A stretch of 64,000 nucleotides of DNA, taken from assembly GCF_900112285.1 (NCBI RefSeq), contig NZ_FOKZ01000010.1, forward strand, positions 62,001 to 126,000, read 5' to 3'. This document shows, piece after piece, positions 34,157-43,080 of the stretch (position 1 is its first letter; each line of letters starts with the position of its first letter). Below the pieces are notes generated by a model. That model saw only the letters and a list, made by a program, of their open reading frames with translations. It was not told the DNA's origin and made no database searches. Source of the stretch: Polaromonas sp. OV174 (GTDB taxonomy: Bacteria > Pseudomonadota > Gammaproteobacteria > Burkholderiales > Burkholderiaceae_C). Position numbers and translations under genes: made by a program.

Positions 34157-35258
34157 GGGGAATCTCCGTGGTTTGGGTTTTCAGGGCCTGGTGGCGCTGC
34201 TCTTTGGACAAATTGGCCAATTGTTTCACGGCCTCATAAAAGCGCTGCCAGTCCCGACCCTCACGCTCGAACAGCGCCTCAAAGCCGGGCACCAATTCAT
34301 CATAGGCGGCCTGTGCGCCAAAGGCGGCGTTGTTGGCCGCCGCCACCCAGGGGTCGTAGCCGGCAAAGCCGCCCCAGCCGCTTTTGAGTTGCGCATAGTT
34401 GTCGCGAAAGCGCTGCATTGCTATTGTTTTGAGAGCTTCTTGCGCTTGTCTATCCTGGGCTGTGGCTATTTTTTCCTTGTAAATGGCGGCCAGTTCGCGG
34501 CGTGTGCTCAGCGCCAGGGCGCGGAACTGCTGGCGTCGCCCGTCAAACACGGCATAGGCCTGGCGGGCTTCCTCATGGCCGTGGCTGTTCAGCCAGCGTT
34601 GGCCGCCCAGGCGCTCGACGGCGGTGGCGAAGGACTCGTTGAACATGGTGTCGTCCTTGGCGTAGACCACCTGGTGGGCCAGCTCGTGAAAGATCAGCCT
34701 AGCCAGCTCGCCTTCCGGATAGGCGATGAAGGTGTTGAGCAGCGGGTCGCCGCCGGCCCAGTTCATCCAGCCCAGGGTGGAGTAGGCCGGCACGCCGTAG
34801 ACGCTGGTTTCCCAGCCCTGGGCCTGGAGCTGAGAGGCCTCGGCGCGGGCTTCGGATTCGTTGAAGTAGCCGTGGTAGTCGACGCAGCCGGCGACCGGAA
34901 AGCACCAGCTCTTGAGCTTGAGCGAAAACGCCGGCGCAGCCACCACATTCCAGACCACGGCGCGGCGCTGCAGGTCGGCGTAGCGGTGGTAGCTGGCGTT
35001 GTCGGGCAGCTTGAGCTCGGTGACGGCAAAGCGGCGAATGTTCTGAGCCAGTTCCAGCCGGGTTTTGAGGCTGGCCGGGGTCTGGGCGTCGCCCAGCCAG
35101 TCCGCCACGGGTCGGGTGGCATTGAGCATGTGCAGGTGGCCGCTGAGCGATTGCCAGTAATAGCCCAGGTCGGCGCAGCCGCTCAGGCCTGCTACGGCCG
35201 CGCAGGCGGCCAGCGCGGTCTTCAGCCGGCTGCATGGGGTGGCCAGAATCTTGTTCAC
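34149..35258 (-). CDS. Putative zinc aminopeptidase, lipoprotein
   Basis: A 369-residue protein of the predicted aminopeptidase family PF10023. Lipobox LSGC with Cys28 after a hydrophobic core suggests a lipoprotein. The HELAH zinc motif is at residues 191-195 and the third ligand is probably Glu208 in NESFAT; LGWMNWAGGDPLLNTFI precedes it. The start is a GTG at 35258 that overlaps the stop of the molybdopterin gene (GTGA); the frame remains open upstream but only as a shadow of that gene. Residues around IATAQDRQAQEALKTIAM are encoded by a dispersed repeat. Confidence 0.85.
   Translation of the reverse strand: MNKILATPCSRLKTALAACAAVAGLSGCADLGYYWQSLSGHLHMLNATRPVADWLGDAQTPASLKTRLELAQNIRRFAVTELKLPDNASYHRYADLQRRAVVWNVVAAPAFSLKLKSWCFPVAGCVDYHGYFNESEARAEASQLQAQGWETSVYGVPAYSTLGWMNWAGGDPLLNTFIAYPEGELARLIFHELAHQVVYAKDDTMFNESFATAVERLGGQRWLNSHGHEEARQAYAVFDGRRQQFRALALSTRRELAAIYKEKIATAQDRQAQEALKTIAMQRFRDNYAQLKSGWGGFAGYDPWVAAANNAAFGAQAAYDELVPGFEALFEREGRDWQRFYEAVKQLANLSKEQRHQALKTQTTEIPHG
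34419..34475. repeat. Dispersed repeat copy e, inside the aminopeptidase gene
   Basis: CTATTGTTTTGAGAGCTTCT followed by TGCGCTTGTCTATCCTGGGC and TGTGGCTATTTTTT. It lies in frame within coding sequence and encodes IATAQDRQAQEALKTIAM. Confidence 0.6.
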
Positions 35259-37366
35259 ATATTGCTTGGCGTTTCGGCCTGCACCTCGACCAAACAGTCG
35301 TAAAACACCGGGCCGCGGCCTAGATCGGTCAGCTGCTGGCTGGTGAGCTGATTCACATTGGTGCCGTCCAGGCCCAGCTTGCGCCACCAGATGCCCAGGC
35401 TGTTGACCACGCCGGGGCGGGCGCGCTTGGAGACTTGGGCCTTGACGCGGTACTCGCCGCGCTGGTTGAAGACCTTGACGATGCTGCCGCTGACGATGCC
35501 GCGCGCGGCGGCGTCTTGTTCGTGGATCTCCAGCACCGGTTCGCCCTCGATGTCGCGCAGGCTTTTCACGTTGACAAAGCTGGAGTTCAAAAAGTTGCGC
35601 GCCGGCGGCGAAATCATGGCCAGCGGAAACTCTTTGGAAGACCCCGGCACCTCGTAATTGGCCACATGGTCGGGCAGGCCGTCCAGGCCCATGGCCGCCA
35701 CGCGTGCGCTGAAAAACTCGCATTTCCCCGAGGGGGTGGGAAAGCCGCCATTGGCAAACGGCGCATCCGGCAGCTTCAGCGTGGCAAAGCCCTGGTCCAG
35801 CAACTGCTGGAAATCTATCTTGTCGCCGTAAGCAGCACGGCACAGGGTTTCGTCATCATCGGCAAAGCAGGGCTCGTTAAAACCCATGCGCGCCGCCAGC
35901 TCGCGAAAAATCTGCGTGTTGGGCTTGGCCTGACCCAGCGGCGCAATCGCCGGGCGGTTCAGCAGGGCGTCGGTGTGGCCGTAGGCGCTGTGCACGTCCC
36001 AGTGCTCCAGCTGCGTGGTGGCGGGCAAGAGGTAGTCGGCGTAGTCGGCGGTGTCGGTCTGGAAATGCTCCAGCACCACGGTGAACAGGTCTTCACGCGC
36101 AAAGCCCTGCACCACCTTGCCGGATTCGGGCGCCACCGCCACCGGGTTACTGTTGTAGACGATCAGCGCCTCGACCTGGGGGCCGAAGTCGGGCGAGCTT
36201 GGGCGCAGCAGGTCGTCGCCTAGGGTGCTCATGTTGATGGTGCGGGGGCTGCGCCCGGCCAGCAGCTCGGGCCGCTGCAGCGCCGCCTTGTCGACCGGAA
36301 ACAGGCCAGAGCTGCTGAGCAGCATGCCGCCGGCGCGCTGGCGCCAGGCGCCAATCAAGGCCGGCAAGCAGGCCACGGCGCGCGCGGCATTGCCGCCGCC
36401 GCGTACCCGCTGCATGCCGTAGTTGAGGCGGATGGCGGCGGGCTGTTGATTCACGAAGCACTGGCCGTAGTCGTAGGCCAGCGACCTGATCTGCTCCACC
36501 GGTACGCCGCAGACTTGAGCGGCGCGTTCCGGGCTCCATTGCAGCGCGCGTTCGCGCAGGGCGTCCCAGCCCAGGGTGTGTTGGGCGATGTAGTCATGGT
36601 CCAGCCAGTCGTGCTTGATCAGCTCGTGCATCAGCGCCAGCGCCAGCGCGGCATCGGTGCCCGGCAGCAGCGCGATGTGCTCCTGGCATTTCTCAGCGGT
36701 TTCGCTCTTGCGCGGGTCTATGCAGATCAGCTTGGCGCCGTCTCTTTTGGCCTGCTGCGCATAGCGCCAGAAGTGCAGATTGCTGCCTATGGCGTTGCTG
36801 CCCCAGATGATGATGAGCTTGGCTTGCGCAAAAAATTCCACCCGCATGCCGACCTTGCCGCCCAGGGTTTGCGTCAGGCCTTCGCTGCCGGCGGTGGCGC
36901 AAATGGTGCGGTCTAGAAACGAAGCGCCCAGGCGGTTGAAAAAACGCCCGGCCATGCTTTCACCCTGCACCTGACCCATGGTGCCGGCGTAGCTATAGGG
37001 CAGTATGGCCTCGGGGTTGCGCGCCGCGATGGCCTGCAGGCGGGTCGCAATATCGCTGAGCGCCGCGTCCCAGCTGACGGACTCGAACTGGCCGCTGCCC
37101 TTGGGGCCTGTGCGTTTCATCGGCGTCAGCAGGCGTTCCGGGTGATAGGTGCGCTCGGTGTAGCGCGAAACCTTGTTGCACAGCACGCCGCCGGTCTGAG
37201 GATGATCGGGGTTACCCTGCACCCGTGTGGCAATGCCGTTTTCCACCGTTGTCAGCAGCGAGCAGGTGTCGGGGCAGTCATGCGGGCAGGCGCCGCGCAC
37301 CTGCCGGGTCGTGAGGTCTGGCTGACCGGCGGCGGCTTCGGTCAGGTTGGTCAGGGTGATGTGCAT
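35255..37366 (-). CDS. Molybdopterin oxidoreductase of the DMSO reductase family
   Basis: A 703-residue bis-MGD oxidoreductase. The N-terminal 4Fe-4S motif has Cys27, Cys31, Cys35 and Cys63 (GACPHDCPDTCSL ... GGVLCNK). Further blocks: ERLLTPMKRTGPKGSGQFES, GTMGQVQGESMAGRFFNRLG, IIIWGSNAIGSNLHFWRYAQ, ICIDPRKSETAEKCQEHIAL and LLPATTQLEHWDVHSAYGHT. No twin-arginine signal, so it is probably cytoplasmic, and no partner subunits are encoded here. The substrate is not predictable; formate-dehydrogenase or BisC-like annotations would be guesses. It heads a minus-strand run of seven genes and overlaps the aminopeptidase start. Confidence 0.88.
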   Translation of the reverse strand: MHITLTNLTEAAAGQPDLTTRQVRGACPHDCPDTCSLLTTVENGIATRVQGNPDHPQTGGVLCNKVSRYTERTYHPERLLTPMKRTGPKGSGQFESVSWDAALSDIATRLQAIAARNPEAILPYSYAGTMGQVQGESMAGRFFNRLGASFLDRTICATAGSEGLTQTLGGKVGMRVEFFAQAKLIIIWGSNAIGSNLHFWRYAQQAKRDGAKLICIDPRKSETAEKCQEHIALLPGTDAALALALMHELIKHDWLDHDYIAQHTLGWDALRERALQWSPERAAQVCGVPVEQIRSLAYDYGQCFVNQQPAAIRLNYGMQRVRGGGNAARAVACLPALIGAWRQRAGGMLLSSSGLFPVDKAALQRPELLAGRSPRTINMSTLGDDLLRPSSPDFGPQVEALIVYNSNPVAVAPESGKVVQGFAREDLFTVVLEHFQTDTADYADYLLPATTQLEHWDVHSAYGHTDALLNRPAIAPLGQAKPNTQIFRELAARMGFNEPCFADDDETLCRAAYGDKIDFQQLLDQGFATLKLPDAPFANGGFPTPSGKCEFFSARVAAMGLDGLPDHVANYEVPGSSKEFPLAMISPPARNFLNSSFVNVKSLRDIEGEPVLEIHEQDAAARGIVSGSIVKVFNQRGEYRVKAQVSKRARPGVVNSLGIWWRKLGLDGTNVNQLTSQQLTDLGRGPVFYDCLVEVQAETPSNM

Positions 37367-37500
37367 GCCTCAACTTTATAGTGAATGGTAGGGGCAGGGA
37401 GTGGCCTGTTTTGAATCCGTTTTTCTGCATGATGCAAAAAATGGAATCAAGCATTTTGTTGCATTTGATGGCAATTAAATACAAACCTTGAAATGAACTT

Positions 37501-38634
37501 ATGAAGCTCACCCGCAGACATTTTTCCATCGGCTCGGACGCTGCCTTGCTGGCTGGCTTCTCGACCGCTCGCGCCCAGTCCGAGGGCAAAATCATCCTGG
37601 GTCAGTCGGCGGCTTTTACCGGACCGGCCGCGCAACTGGGCATCCAGTTTTACCAAGGGGCCAAGGTTTATTTTGACCGCGTCAATGCGCTGGGCGGCGT
37701 CGGTCGGCAACAAATTGAAATCCGCAATCTCGATGATGGTTATGAGCCGGAACGCTGCGTCGAGAACACCAAAAAGCTGATTGCCGACGATGTGTTTGCG
37801 CTCTTTGGTTACATAGGCACGCCGACCAGCATTGCGGCGCTGCCACTGGCGACCAAGGCAAAAATCCCCTTCATTGCGCCGTTTACCGGCGCCATGGCGC
37901 TGCGTGACCCTTTCAATCGCTATGCCTTTCATGTTCGGGCCTCGTACAACGACGAAACCGCGCTGATCGTGAAGCAGTTGATCAATCTGGGCCTGAAAAA
38001 AATAGCCGTTTTCTACCAGAAAGATGCTTATGGCAAGGCCGGACTGGATGGCGTCAATCTGGCGCTGGAAAAACACAAGCTCAAGCCGGTCGCTCAGGCC
38101 ACGGTGGAGCGCAATTCCGTCGATGTGGCGCCAGCCATCAAGACGCTGCTGGCCACAAGCCCTGATGCGGTGGTGCAGATTGGCGCTTACAAGGCTTGCG
38201 CCGCCTTCATTCGCGAGGCCCGCAAGGCCGGCTATGGCGGCACTTTTTACAACGTGTCCTTTGTCGGCACGCAGGCGCTGGCCGACGAGTTGGGCAGGAC
38301 TGGCGCGGGCGTGGTGGTGTCCCAGGTCATGCCCTCGCCCTACAACGCCGCGCGACCGATTGCGCGTGAGTTTGCCGACGCCGTGAAGGCCGCCGGCAAG
38401 GATGCGCAACTCAATTTCTCCAGCATGGAGGGCTATGTGGCGGCCAAGGTCTTCGTCGAAGGGCTCAAGCGGGTGAGCGGCAAGCTCAGCCGCGAGGCTC
38501 TGATCGCCGGCCTGGAAAGCCTGGGCAGCCAGTCGCTGGGCGGCTTTGCCGTGGCCTATTCGGCCGCCGACCATGTCGCCTCGAGTTTTGTCGAGCTGTC
38601 CATGCTGACCGGCGACGGCCGCGTGCGCACCTGA
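37501..38634 (+). CDS. ABC transporter substrate-binding protein, branched-chain amino acid type
   Basis: A 377-residue periplasmic binding protein of the LivJ/LivK (type I) family. Twin-arginine-like signal MKLTRRHFSIGSDAALLAGF, then IILGQSAAFTGPAAQLGIQF, NALGGVGRQQIEIRNLDDGY, VFALFGYIGTPTSIAALPLA and VAVFYQ-like KIAVFYQKDAYGKAGLDGV. Such receptors in Burkholderiales bind amino acids, amides or aromatic acids. No ABC permease or ATPase genes are nearby. It is divergent from the molybdopterin gene. The Shine-Dalgarno is weak. Confidence 0.9.
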   Translation: MKLTRRHFSIGSDAALLAGFSTARAQSEGKIILGQSAAFTGPAAQLGIQFYQGAKVYFDRVNALGGVGRQQIEIRNLDDGYEPERCVENTKKLIADDVFALFGYIGTPTSIAALPLATKAKIPFIAPFTGAMALRDPFNRYAFHVRASYNDETALIVKQLINLGLKKIAVFYQKDAYGKAGLDGVNLALEKHKLKPVAQATVERNSVDVAPAIKTLLATSPDAVVQIGAYKACAAFIREARKAGYGGTFYNVSFVGTQALADELGRTGAGVVVSQVMPSPYNAARPIAREFADAVKAAGKDAQLNFSSMEGYVAAKVFVEGLKRVSGKLSREALIAGLESLGSQSLGGFAVAYSAADHVASSFVELSMLTGDGRVRT

Positions 38635-38660
38635 GCGGTGCCACCTGAATAGGGGGTGAA

Positions 38661-38700
38661 TGCTATTGTTTTAATAGCCATTTGCGCCCGACCCTTATGG
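38661..38700. repeat. Dispersed repeat copy f
   Basis: GCTATTGTTTTAATAGCCAT followed by TTGCGCCCGACCCTTATGGG in the spacer before the prenyltransferase gene. Confidence 0.55.
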
Positions 38701-38823
38701 GGAATCGGCATTTATTGCTTGTAATTGAGCGGCTTGGAGTGTCGGGGCGGCCGCGGCCCTGAGCGCAGCGGGCTCAGTTATGCTCGAAGCCTGCCGCTAG
38801 ACTTCAAGCCCTTTCCTATCCCG

Positions 38824-39690
38824 ATGTCCTCTTTGTCCTCCTCCCTGCTGGCCCTGCTGCGCCTCATGCGGCCGCATCAGTGGCTTAAAAACGCCTTTGT
38901 GTTTGCCGGTCTAGTGTTCAGCCAGAATTGGCAGGATGGCGCGCTGGATCTGCGGGTGGTTCATGCTTTTGCCGCTTTTTGCTGCTTCTCCAGCATGGTT
39001 TACATCATCAATGACTGGCATGACCGCGCCAGCGATGCCCTGCATCCCACCAAACGTAAACGGCCGCTGGCCTCGGGCGCGATTGCCGCCCCTCTGGCGC
39101 TGCTGCTGGCGGCCGCGCTGCTGGCCGCTGGCGTGCTGCTGGCCGATGGCAATCGCGTGTTGCTGCTGTTGCTGGGCGCTTATGTCGCGCTCAACCTGGC
39201 CTATTCCTGGCGCCTCAAGCAGGTGCCGGTGGTGGATGTGTCCATCATCGCCTCGGGCTTTATGTTCAGGCTGCTGGCGGGCACGCTGGCCGTCGGTATT
39301 CCGCCTTCGCGCTGGTTGCTGCTGACCGGTATTTTTCTGACTCTGTTCCTGGGTTTTTGCAAGCGCAAGGCCGAGAGTTTTCAGGAAGAGGCCAGCCAGC
39401 GCGCCGTGCTGGCGCACTATCCGGCAGCGCTGCTGGACACTTTCATCGCCGCCACCATGACGGCCACGCTGACCACCTACAGCCTGTTTGCCACCAGCCC
39501 CGAGGCCCAGTTGCAGCACGGCGAGCGTCTGCTCTACACCGTGCCGGTGGTGATTTTCTGCATGCTGCGCTACACCTACCAGGTGCACCGCGGCCGCGGT
39601 GAAGACGTGGCGCGCGACCTGCTGCGCGACCCGTGGATTCTGGCTGCCGGCCTGACCTGGCTGGCCATCTTTTTAAGTCGCCGCCTGTGA
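38824..39690 (+). CDS. UbiA-family prenyltransferase, DPPR-synthase-like
   Basis: A 288-residue membrane protein with about nine helices. The first Asp-rich motif is YIINDWHDRASDALHPTKRK, of the NDxxDxxxD type; FMFRLLAGTLAVGIPPSRW and LFLGFCKRKAE follow. MRPHQWLKNAFVFAGLVFS at the N-terminus is characteristic of the decaprenyl-phosphate phosphoribosyltransferase branch (like Rv3806c), which transfers 5-phosphoribose from PRPP to polyprenyl phosphate, rather than of ubiquinone synthesis. The ATG at 38824 is selected; the frame extends to 38725 with unrelated residues. The flippase-like gene starts within its stop codon (GTGA). Confidence 0.82.
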   Translation: MSSLSSSLLALLRLMRPHQWLKNAFVFAGLVFSQNWQDGALDLRVVHAFAAFCCFSSMVYIINDWHDRASDALHPTKRKRPLASGAIAAPLALLLAAALLAAGVLLADGNRVLLLLLGAYVALNLAYSWRLKQVPVVDVSIIASGFMFRLLAGTLAVGIPPSRWLLLTGIFLTLFLGFCKRKAESFQEEASQRAVLAHYPAALLDTFIAATMTATLTTYSLFATSPEAQLQHGERLLYTVPVVIFCMLRYTYQVHRGRGEDVARDLLRDPWILAAGLTWLAIFLSRRL

Positions 39691-40658
39691 GGCCCGAGGC
39701 CGAGCCGGCGCGCGCCGGCCTTGCGCGCAGCCGGCTGCCGATCAAGCAGTTGCTGCTGATGCTGGGCCTAGTGGCCACGGCCTATGCGGCGGCGCTGCTG
39801 ATCTGGGGTGACAACCCGCAGGCCTCGCTGCGCCAGTCCCTTTCGCTCTTGTGGTCCTGGACCGGCCTGCAGGCCGCTGCCCTGTGCGGCCTCAACTACC
39901 TGCTGCGCGGGCTGCGCTGGCGGCTCTGGATGGCGCACTACGGCCGTCACTTCGGTCTGTTACAAGGCCTGCGCCTGTATCTGGCGGGTTATGCCTTCAC
40001 GCCCACGCCCGGCAATGTTGGCGAGGCGGTGCGCGGCCTGATGCTGGCGCGTAATCCCCTGGGCGCCGGGCAAAGCCTGGCCATCTTTGGCGCCGAGCGC
40101 CTGGCTGATCTGCTGTGCCTGCTGCTGCTGTGCCTGCCCGCCGTCGCCTGGGCGCTGGGGCAGGGCTGGCTGCAGGCCGCGCCCACCTGGCTGACGGGGA
40201 TGGCGCTGGCCGGCTTGCTGCTGGCGGCGCTGGCGCTGGGCGCTTTCTTCATCTACCGGCAGCGCTTGCTGCGGCGCTTTGCCTGGCTGCAAGAGGCCTG
40301 GCATTGCCTGGCCCTGCGGCCGCTGCGCTGGGTGGCCTTGAGCCTGGCCGCCTGGGCCGCGCAGGGCCTGGCGGTCTGGCTGATTTGTCAGCACATGGGG
40401 CTGCAACTGAGCCTGCTGACGGCCACCGGTTTTTACGCCGTGGCCATGGTGGCCGGAGCGCTGTCGGCCTTGCCGGCCGGCCTGGGCGGCATGGAGGCGG
40501 TGCTGACCGGCTTGCTGGTGGCGCAGGGCGCTGCGACCGGGATGGCCTTGAGCATCACCGTGCTGGTGCGGCTGCTGACCTTGTGGCTGGCGGTGGCCGT
40601 GGGGGCGCTGGCCTTGCTTTATAGTGCGGCCATTCGCAAAGAAATCAGCTTTCGCTAG
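39687..40658 (+). CDS. Lysylphosphatidylglycerol synthase TM-type (flippase-like) protein
   Basis: About 323 residues, eight or more membrane helices, of the UPF0104/AglD-like family. Typical blocks are RGLRWRLWMAHYGRHFGLLQ, LYLAGYAFTPTPGNVGEAVR, FGAERLADLLCLLLL and GALSALPAGLGGMEAVLTGL. No soluble MprF synthetase domain is present. I use a GTG start at 39687 that overlaps the upstream stop (GTGA). Relatives act in lipid-linked sugar transfer or translocation, which suits a place between a polyprenyl-phosphate enzyme and a GT39-type transferase. Confidence 0.8.
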   Translation: MRPEAEPARAGLARSRLPIKQLLLMLGLVATAYAAALLIWGDNPQASLRQSLSLLWSWTGLQAAALCGLNYLLRGLRWRLWMAHYGRHFGLLQGLRLYLAGYAFTPTPGNVGEAVRGLMLARNPLGAGQSLAIFGAERLADLLCLLLLCLPAVAWALGQGWLQAAPTWLTGMALAGLLLAALALGAFFIYRQRLLRRFAWLQEAWHCLALRPLRWVALSLAAWAAQGLAVWLICQHMGLQLSLLTATGFYAVAMVAGALSALPAGLGGMEAVLTGLLVAQGAATGMALSITVLVRLLTLWLAVAVGALALLYSAAIRKEISFR

Positions 40659-40736
40659 AACTTGCCGGCGCTGCCCGGCTCTGAGGGTATCTAGCGCAGC
40701 CCCGTCTTTCGCTTCCCCACCGCCTAGTTGAACCTC

Positions 40737-42287
40737 ATGCACCAGAATCCCGCCCCTGCCGATTTCCCCACCACGCTGAGCCGCTGGCTGCTGGGCGTGG
40801 GCCTGGCCTCGCTGCTGCTGCGCCTGTGGATTGCTGTGACTTTCCCGGTCACCGGCGACGAGGCCCTGTTCTACTGGTGGGGCGTGTTCCCCGCCTGGGG
40901 CTACTCCGATCACCCGCCCATGGTGGGCTGGCTGATCGCCCTGATGCGGGCGACCGTGGGCGACAGCCTGCTGTCGATACGCCTGCCGGTGGTCGTGCTG
41001 CCGCTGGCGCTGGGCGCCGCGCTGTGGTGGGCGCTCAAGCCGCTCAACCGCGTGCGTGCGGCCTGGGCCGTGCTGTTCTTCTGGCTGACGCCGCTGAACT
41101 GGCTCAATGTACTGGTCACCACCGACACGCCGCTGATTTTTTGGTCCATGCTGTCGGTGGCCGCCCTGATGCGGGCCGAGCGCCGCGAGCAGTTGGACCG
41201 CGCCGCCTATGGCCTGTATGCGCTGTCGGGCGTGTTTCTGGGTTGTGCCTTCCTGTCCAAATATTTTGCGGTGGTGCTGGGTTTTACCTATCTGGTCTAC
41301 TTCGCGCTGTATCGCCGCGAGCGCTTGGCCGGCCTGGCGTTGATGGTGCTGTGCACGCTGCCGGCGCCGGCCATCAACATCGCCTACAACATGTCGCACG
41401 GTTGGTCGAACATCATGTTCAATGTGTTCAACCGCAATGAAGACTCGCATTTTGAGTGGCGCAAGCCCGTCATGTACCTGGGCATGATGATTTACCTCAT
41501 CACCCCGCCCGCGCTGTGGCTGGCGCTGCGCCATCGCCAGGCGCTGCTGGAAACGGCGCGCACCAAAGCGCCCGTGCCGCGTTTGCTGGCCTGCCTGGTG
41601 GTGGTGCCGCTGCTGTTTTTTGCCCTGTTGTCCTTCAAGAAGGTCATAGGCCTGCACTGGGTGCTGTCGTTTTATCCCTTTGGCTTTGCGCTGCTGGCCT
41701 TTGCCTTGCCGGCGGACAAGCTCAAGACCTGCGCCAAGGGCATGGCCTGGTTTGTTGGCCTGCACGTGCTGGTGGTGGCAGGGCTTTATATGACCTCGCT
41801 GGAGAACTGGCGCAGTACCAAGATTTATCCGCAAATCGTGCGTAGTTACAAAACGGCCGAGATCCTGCAAAAAGCCAGCAGCCCCGATACGGTGCTGATG
41901 GCCGACTCCTACACCGCAGCCGTGATTTACGGCTATGAGCGGCGCCAGTACACGCCGGTGTTTGGCGTGGGCAAATACCATGCGCGGCAAGACGACGTGC
42001 AGGTGGACTTCTCGGTGTACCAGGGCAAGACGGTTCGCATCCTCACACCCGATGTGCCCAAGCTGAATGAGTTCTCGCCGTATTTCGAGGCTGTGCGCGA
42101 GTTCAGCTTTGAGCAGGACGGCGTGCCCTTTTACGTGGTCGAGGGCAGGGGCTTCAACTACCAGGCTTATCGCCAGGGCGTGCTGGGCGAGGCCTACCGC
42201 TTGTTCTACAACATCCCGAGCTGGCTGCCCATGACCGGCTGTCCTTTTTGTGAACGCTATTGCGGCCAGGTGCGATGCCCGCGGTGA
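40737..42287 (+). CDS. GT-C glycosyltransferase, ArnT/GT39-like
   Basis: About 516 residues with a dozen hydrophobic segments. The catalytic first loop carries VTGDEALFYWWG, with GYSDHPPMVGWLIALMRATV behind it, as in ArnT/PMT-like transferases that use polyprenyl-phosphate sugars and act in the periplasm. Further: TPLNWLNVLVTTDTPLIFWS and FLGCAFLSKYFAVVLGFTYL. The C-terminal third is soluble. The ATG at 40737 is preferred to a TTG at 40728. With the UbiA-type enzyme upstream, the donor may be a polyprenyl-phosphate pentose; acceptor unknown. Confidence 0.85.
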   Translation: MHQNPAPADFPTTLSRWLLGVGLASLLLRLWIAVTFPVTGDEALFYWWGVFPAWGYSDHPPMVGWLIALMRATVGDSLLSIRLPVVVLPLALGAALWWALKPLNRVRAAWAVLFFWLTPLNWLNVLVTTDTPLIFWSMLSVAALMRAERREQLDRAAYGLYALSGVFLGCAFLSKYFAVVLGFTYLVYFALYRRERLAGLALMVLCTLPAPAINIAYNMSHGWSNIMFNVFNRNEDSHFEWRKPVMYLGMMIYLITPPALWLALRHRQALLETARTKAPVPRLLACLVVVPLLFFALLSFKKVIGLHWVLSFYPFGFALLAFALPADKLKTCAKGMAWFVGLHVLVVAGLYMTSLENWRSTKIYPQIVRSYKTAEILQKASSPDTVLMADSYTAAVIYGYERRQYTPVFGVGKYHARQDDVQVDFSVYQGKTVRILTPDVPKLNEFSPYFEAVREFSFEQDGVPFYVVEGRGFNYQAYRQGVLGEAYRLFYNIPSWLPMTGCPFCERYCGQVRCPR

Positions 42288-42928
42288 CGGTCATCGCGGC
42301 CTTCGACTTTGATGGCACGCTGACCCGACGCGACACGCTCAATCCCTTTTTGGCGCGCGGCCTGGGCTGGCCGCGCTATCTGTGGACGCTGCTACGGTGT
42401 TCGCCCTGGCTGGCGGGCTATGCCCTGCGCCTGGTGCGCAATGACGTGGCCAAGGCGCATCTTTTGCAACTGGCGCTGGGTGGGCGCTCTCTGGCGGAAA
42501 TGGACGACTGGACCACGCGCTGGCTGGCCCAGGACCTGCCCGGCCAGTTGCAGGACTGGACCCTGGCCAGGCTCAGGGAGCATCAGCAGGCCGGCCATTG
42601 CTGCGTGCTGGTCAGCGCCTCACCCGACATCTACCTGGCGCGCCTGGCCAAACAGCTGGGCTTTGATGCGCTGATCTGCACCGAGATGGAAGTGGAGGGT
42701 GAGCATTTGACCGGCCGCATGCGCACACCCAATTGTTATGGCGAGCAAAAAGTGATTCGGCTGCAGGCCTGGCTGTCTGAGCGTTTCGGCCTGGCTTCTT
42801 TTGCCGGCACGACGTTTTACGCCTATGGCGACACTTCGGGCGACAAGCCCATGCTGCGTCTGGCTCAGCATGCCTGGTACCGGGGCCAGCCGTGGCGGGA
42901 AACCGCACCAGCGCAGGCAGTGGGCTAG
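42275..42928 (+). CDS. HAD-IB family phosphatase
   Basis: About 217 residues of the HAD superfamily, subfamily IB (SerB-like). Motif I FDFDGTLTRRDTLNPF, motif II LVSASPDIYLARLAK, then EQKVIRLQAWL and motif IV AYGDTSGDKPMLRLA. The ATG at 42275 overlaps the GT39 stop by 13 bp, so it is part of the membrane glycosylation cluster. If the UbiA-type enzyme makes polyprenyl-phospho-phosphoribose, this protein would be the fitting 5-phosphatase, as in the mycobacterial DPA pathway; this is inference from context. Confidence 0.85.
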   Translation: MPAVTVIAAFDFDGTLTRRDTLNPFLARGLGWPRYLWTLLRCSPWLAGYALRLVRNDVAKAHLLQLALGGRSLAEMDDWTTRWLAQDLPGQLQDWTLARLREHQQAGHCCVLVSASPDIYLARLAKQLGFDALICTEMEVEGEHLTGRMRTPNCYGEQKVIRLQAWLSERFGLASFAGTTFYAYGDTSGDKPMLRLAQHAWYRGQPWRETAPAQAVG

Positions 42929-42988
42929 GCGGATTTTTTGCCGGAGTTTAGGCACTATTTGTGCAACCAGGGCAGATGGGACGGGCGT

Positions 42989-43008
42989 AAGCAGCTATAA
43001 AAAAGAGA
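42989..43008. repeat. Dispersed repeat copy g, partial
   Basis: AAGCAGCTATAAAAAAGAGA between the convergent HAD and TPR genes. A short GGCCCGC/GCGGGCC stem at 43023-43050 nearby may be a weak terminator. Confidence 0.35.
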
Positions 43009-43080
43009 GTTTTGCGCAAAACGGCCCGCACACTTTGCAGCAGGCGGGCCTGAGGATTTTCAAGTCCAATGACGCAAAAA

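Noticed and set aside
39960..41990. Minus-strand open frame of 676 codons opposite the flippase-like and GT39 genes
   Set aside because: Gln/His/Arg-rich translation antisense to two conserved membrane proteins.
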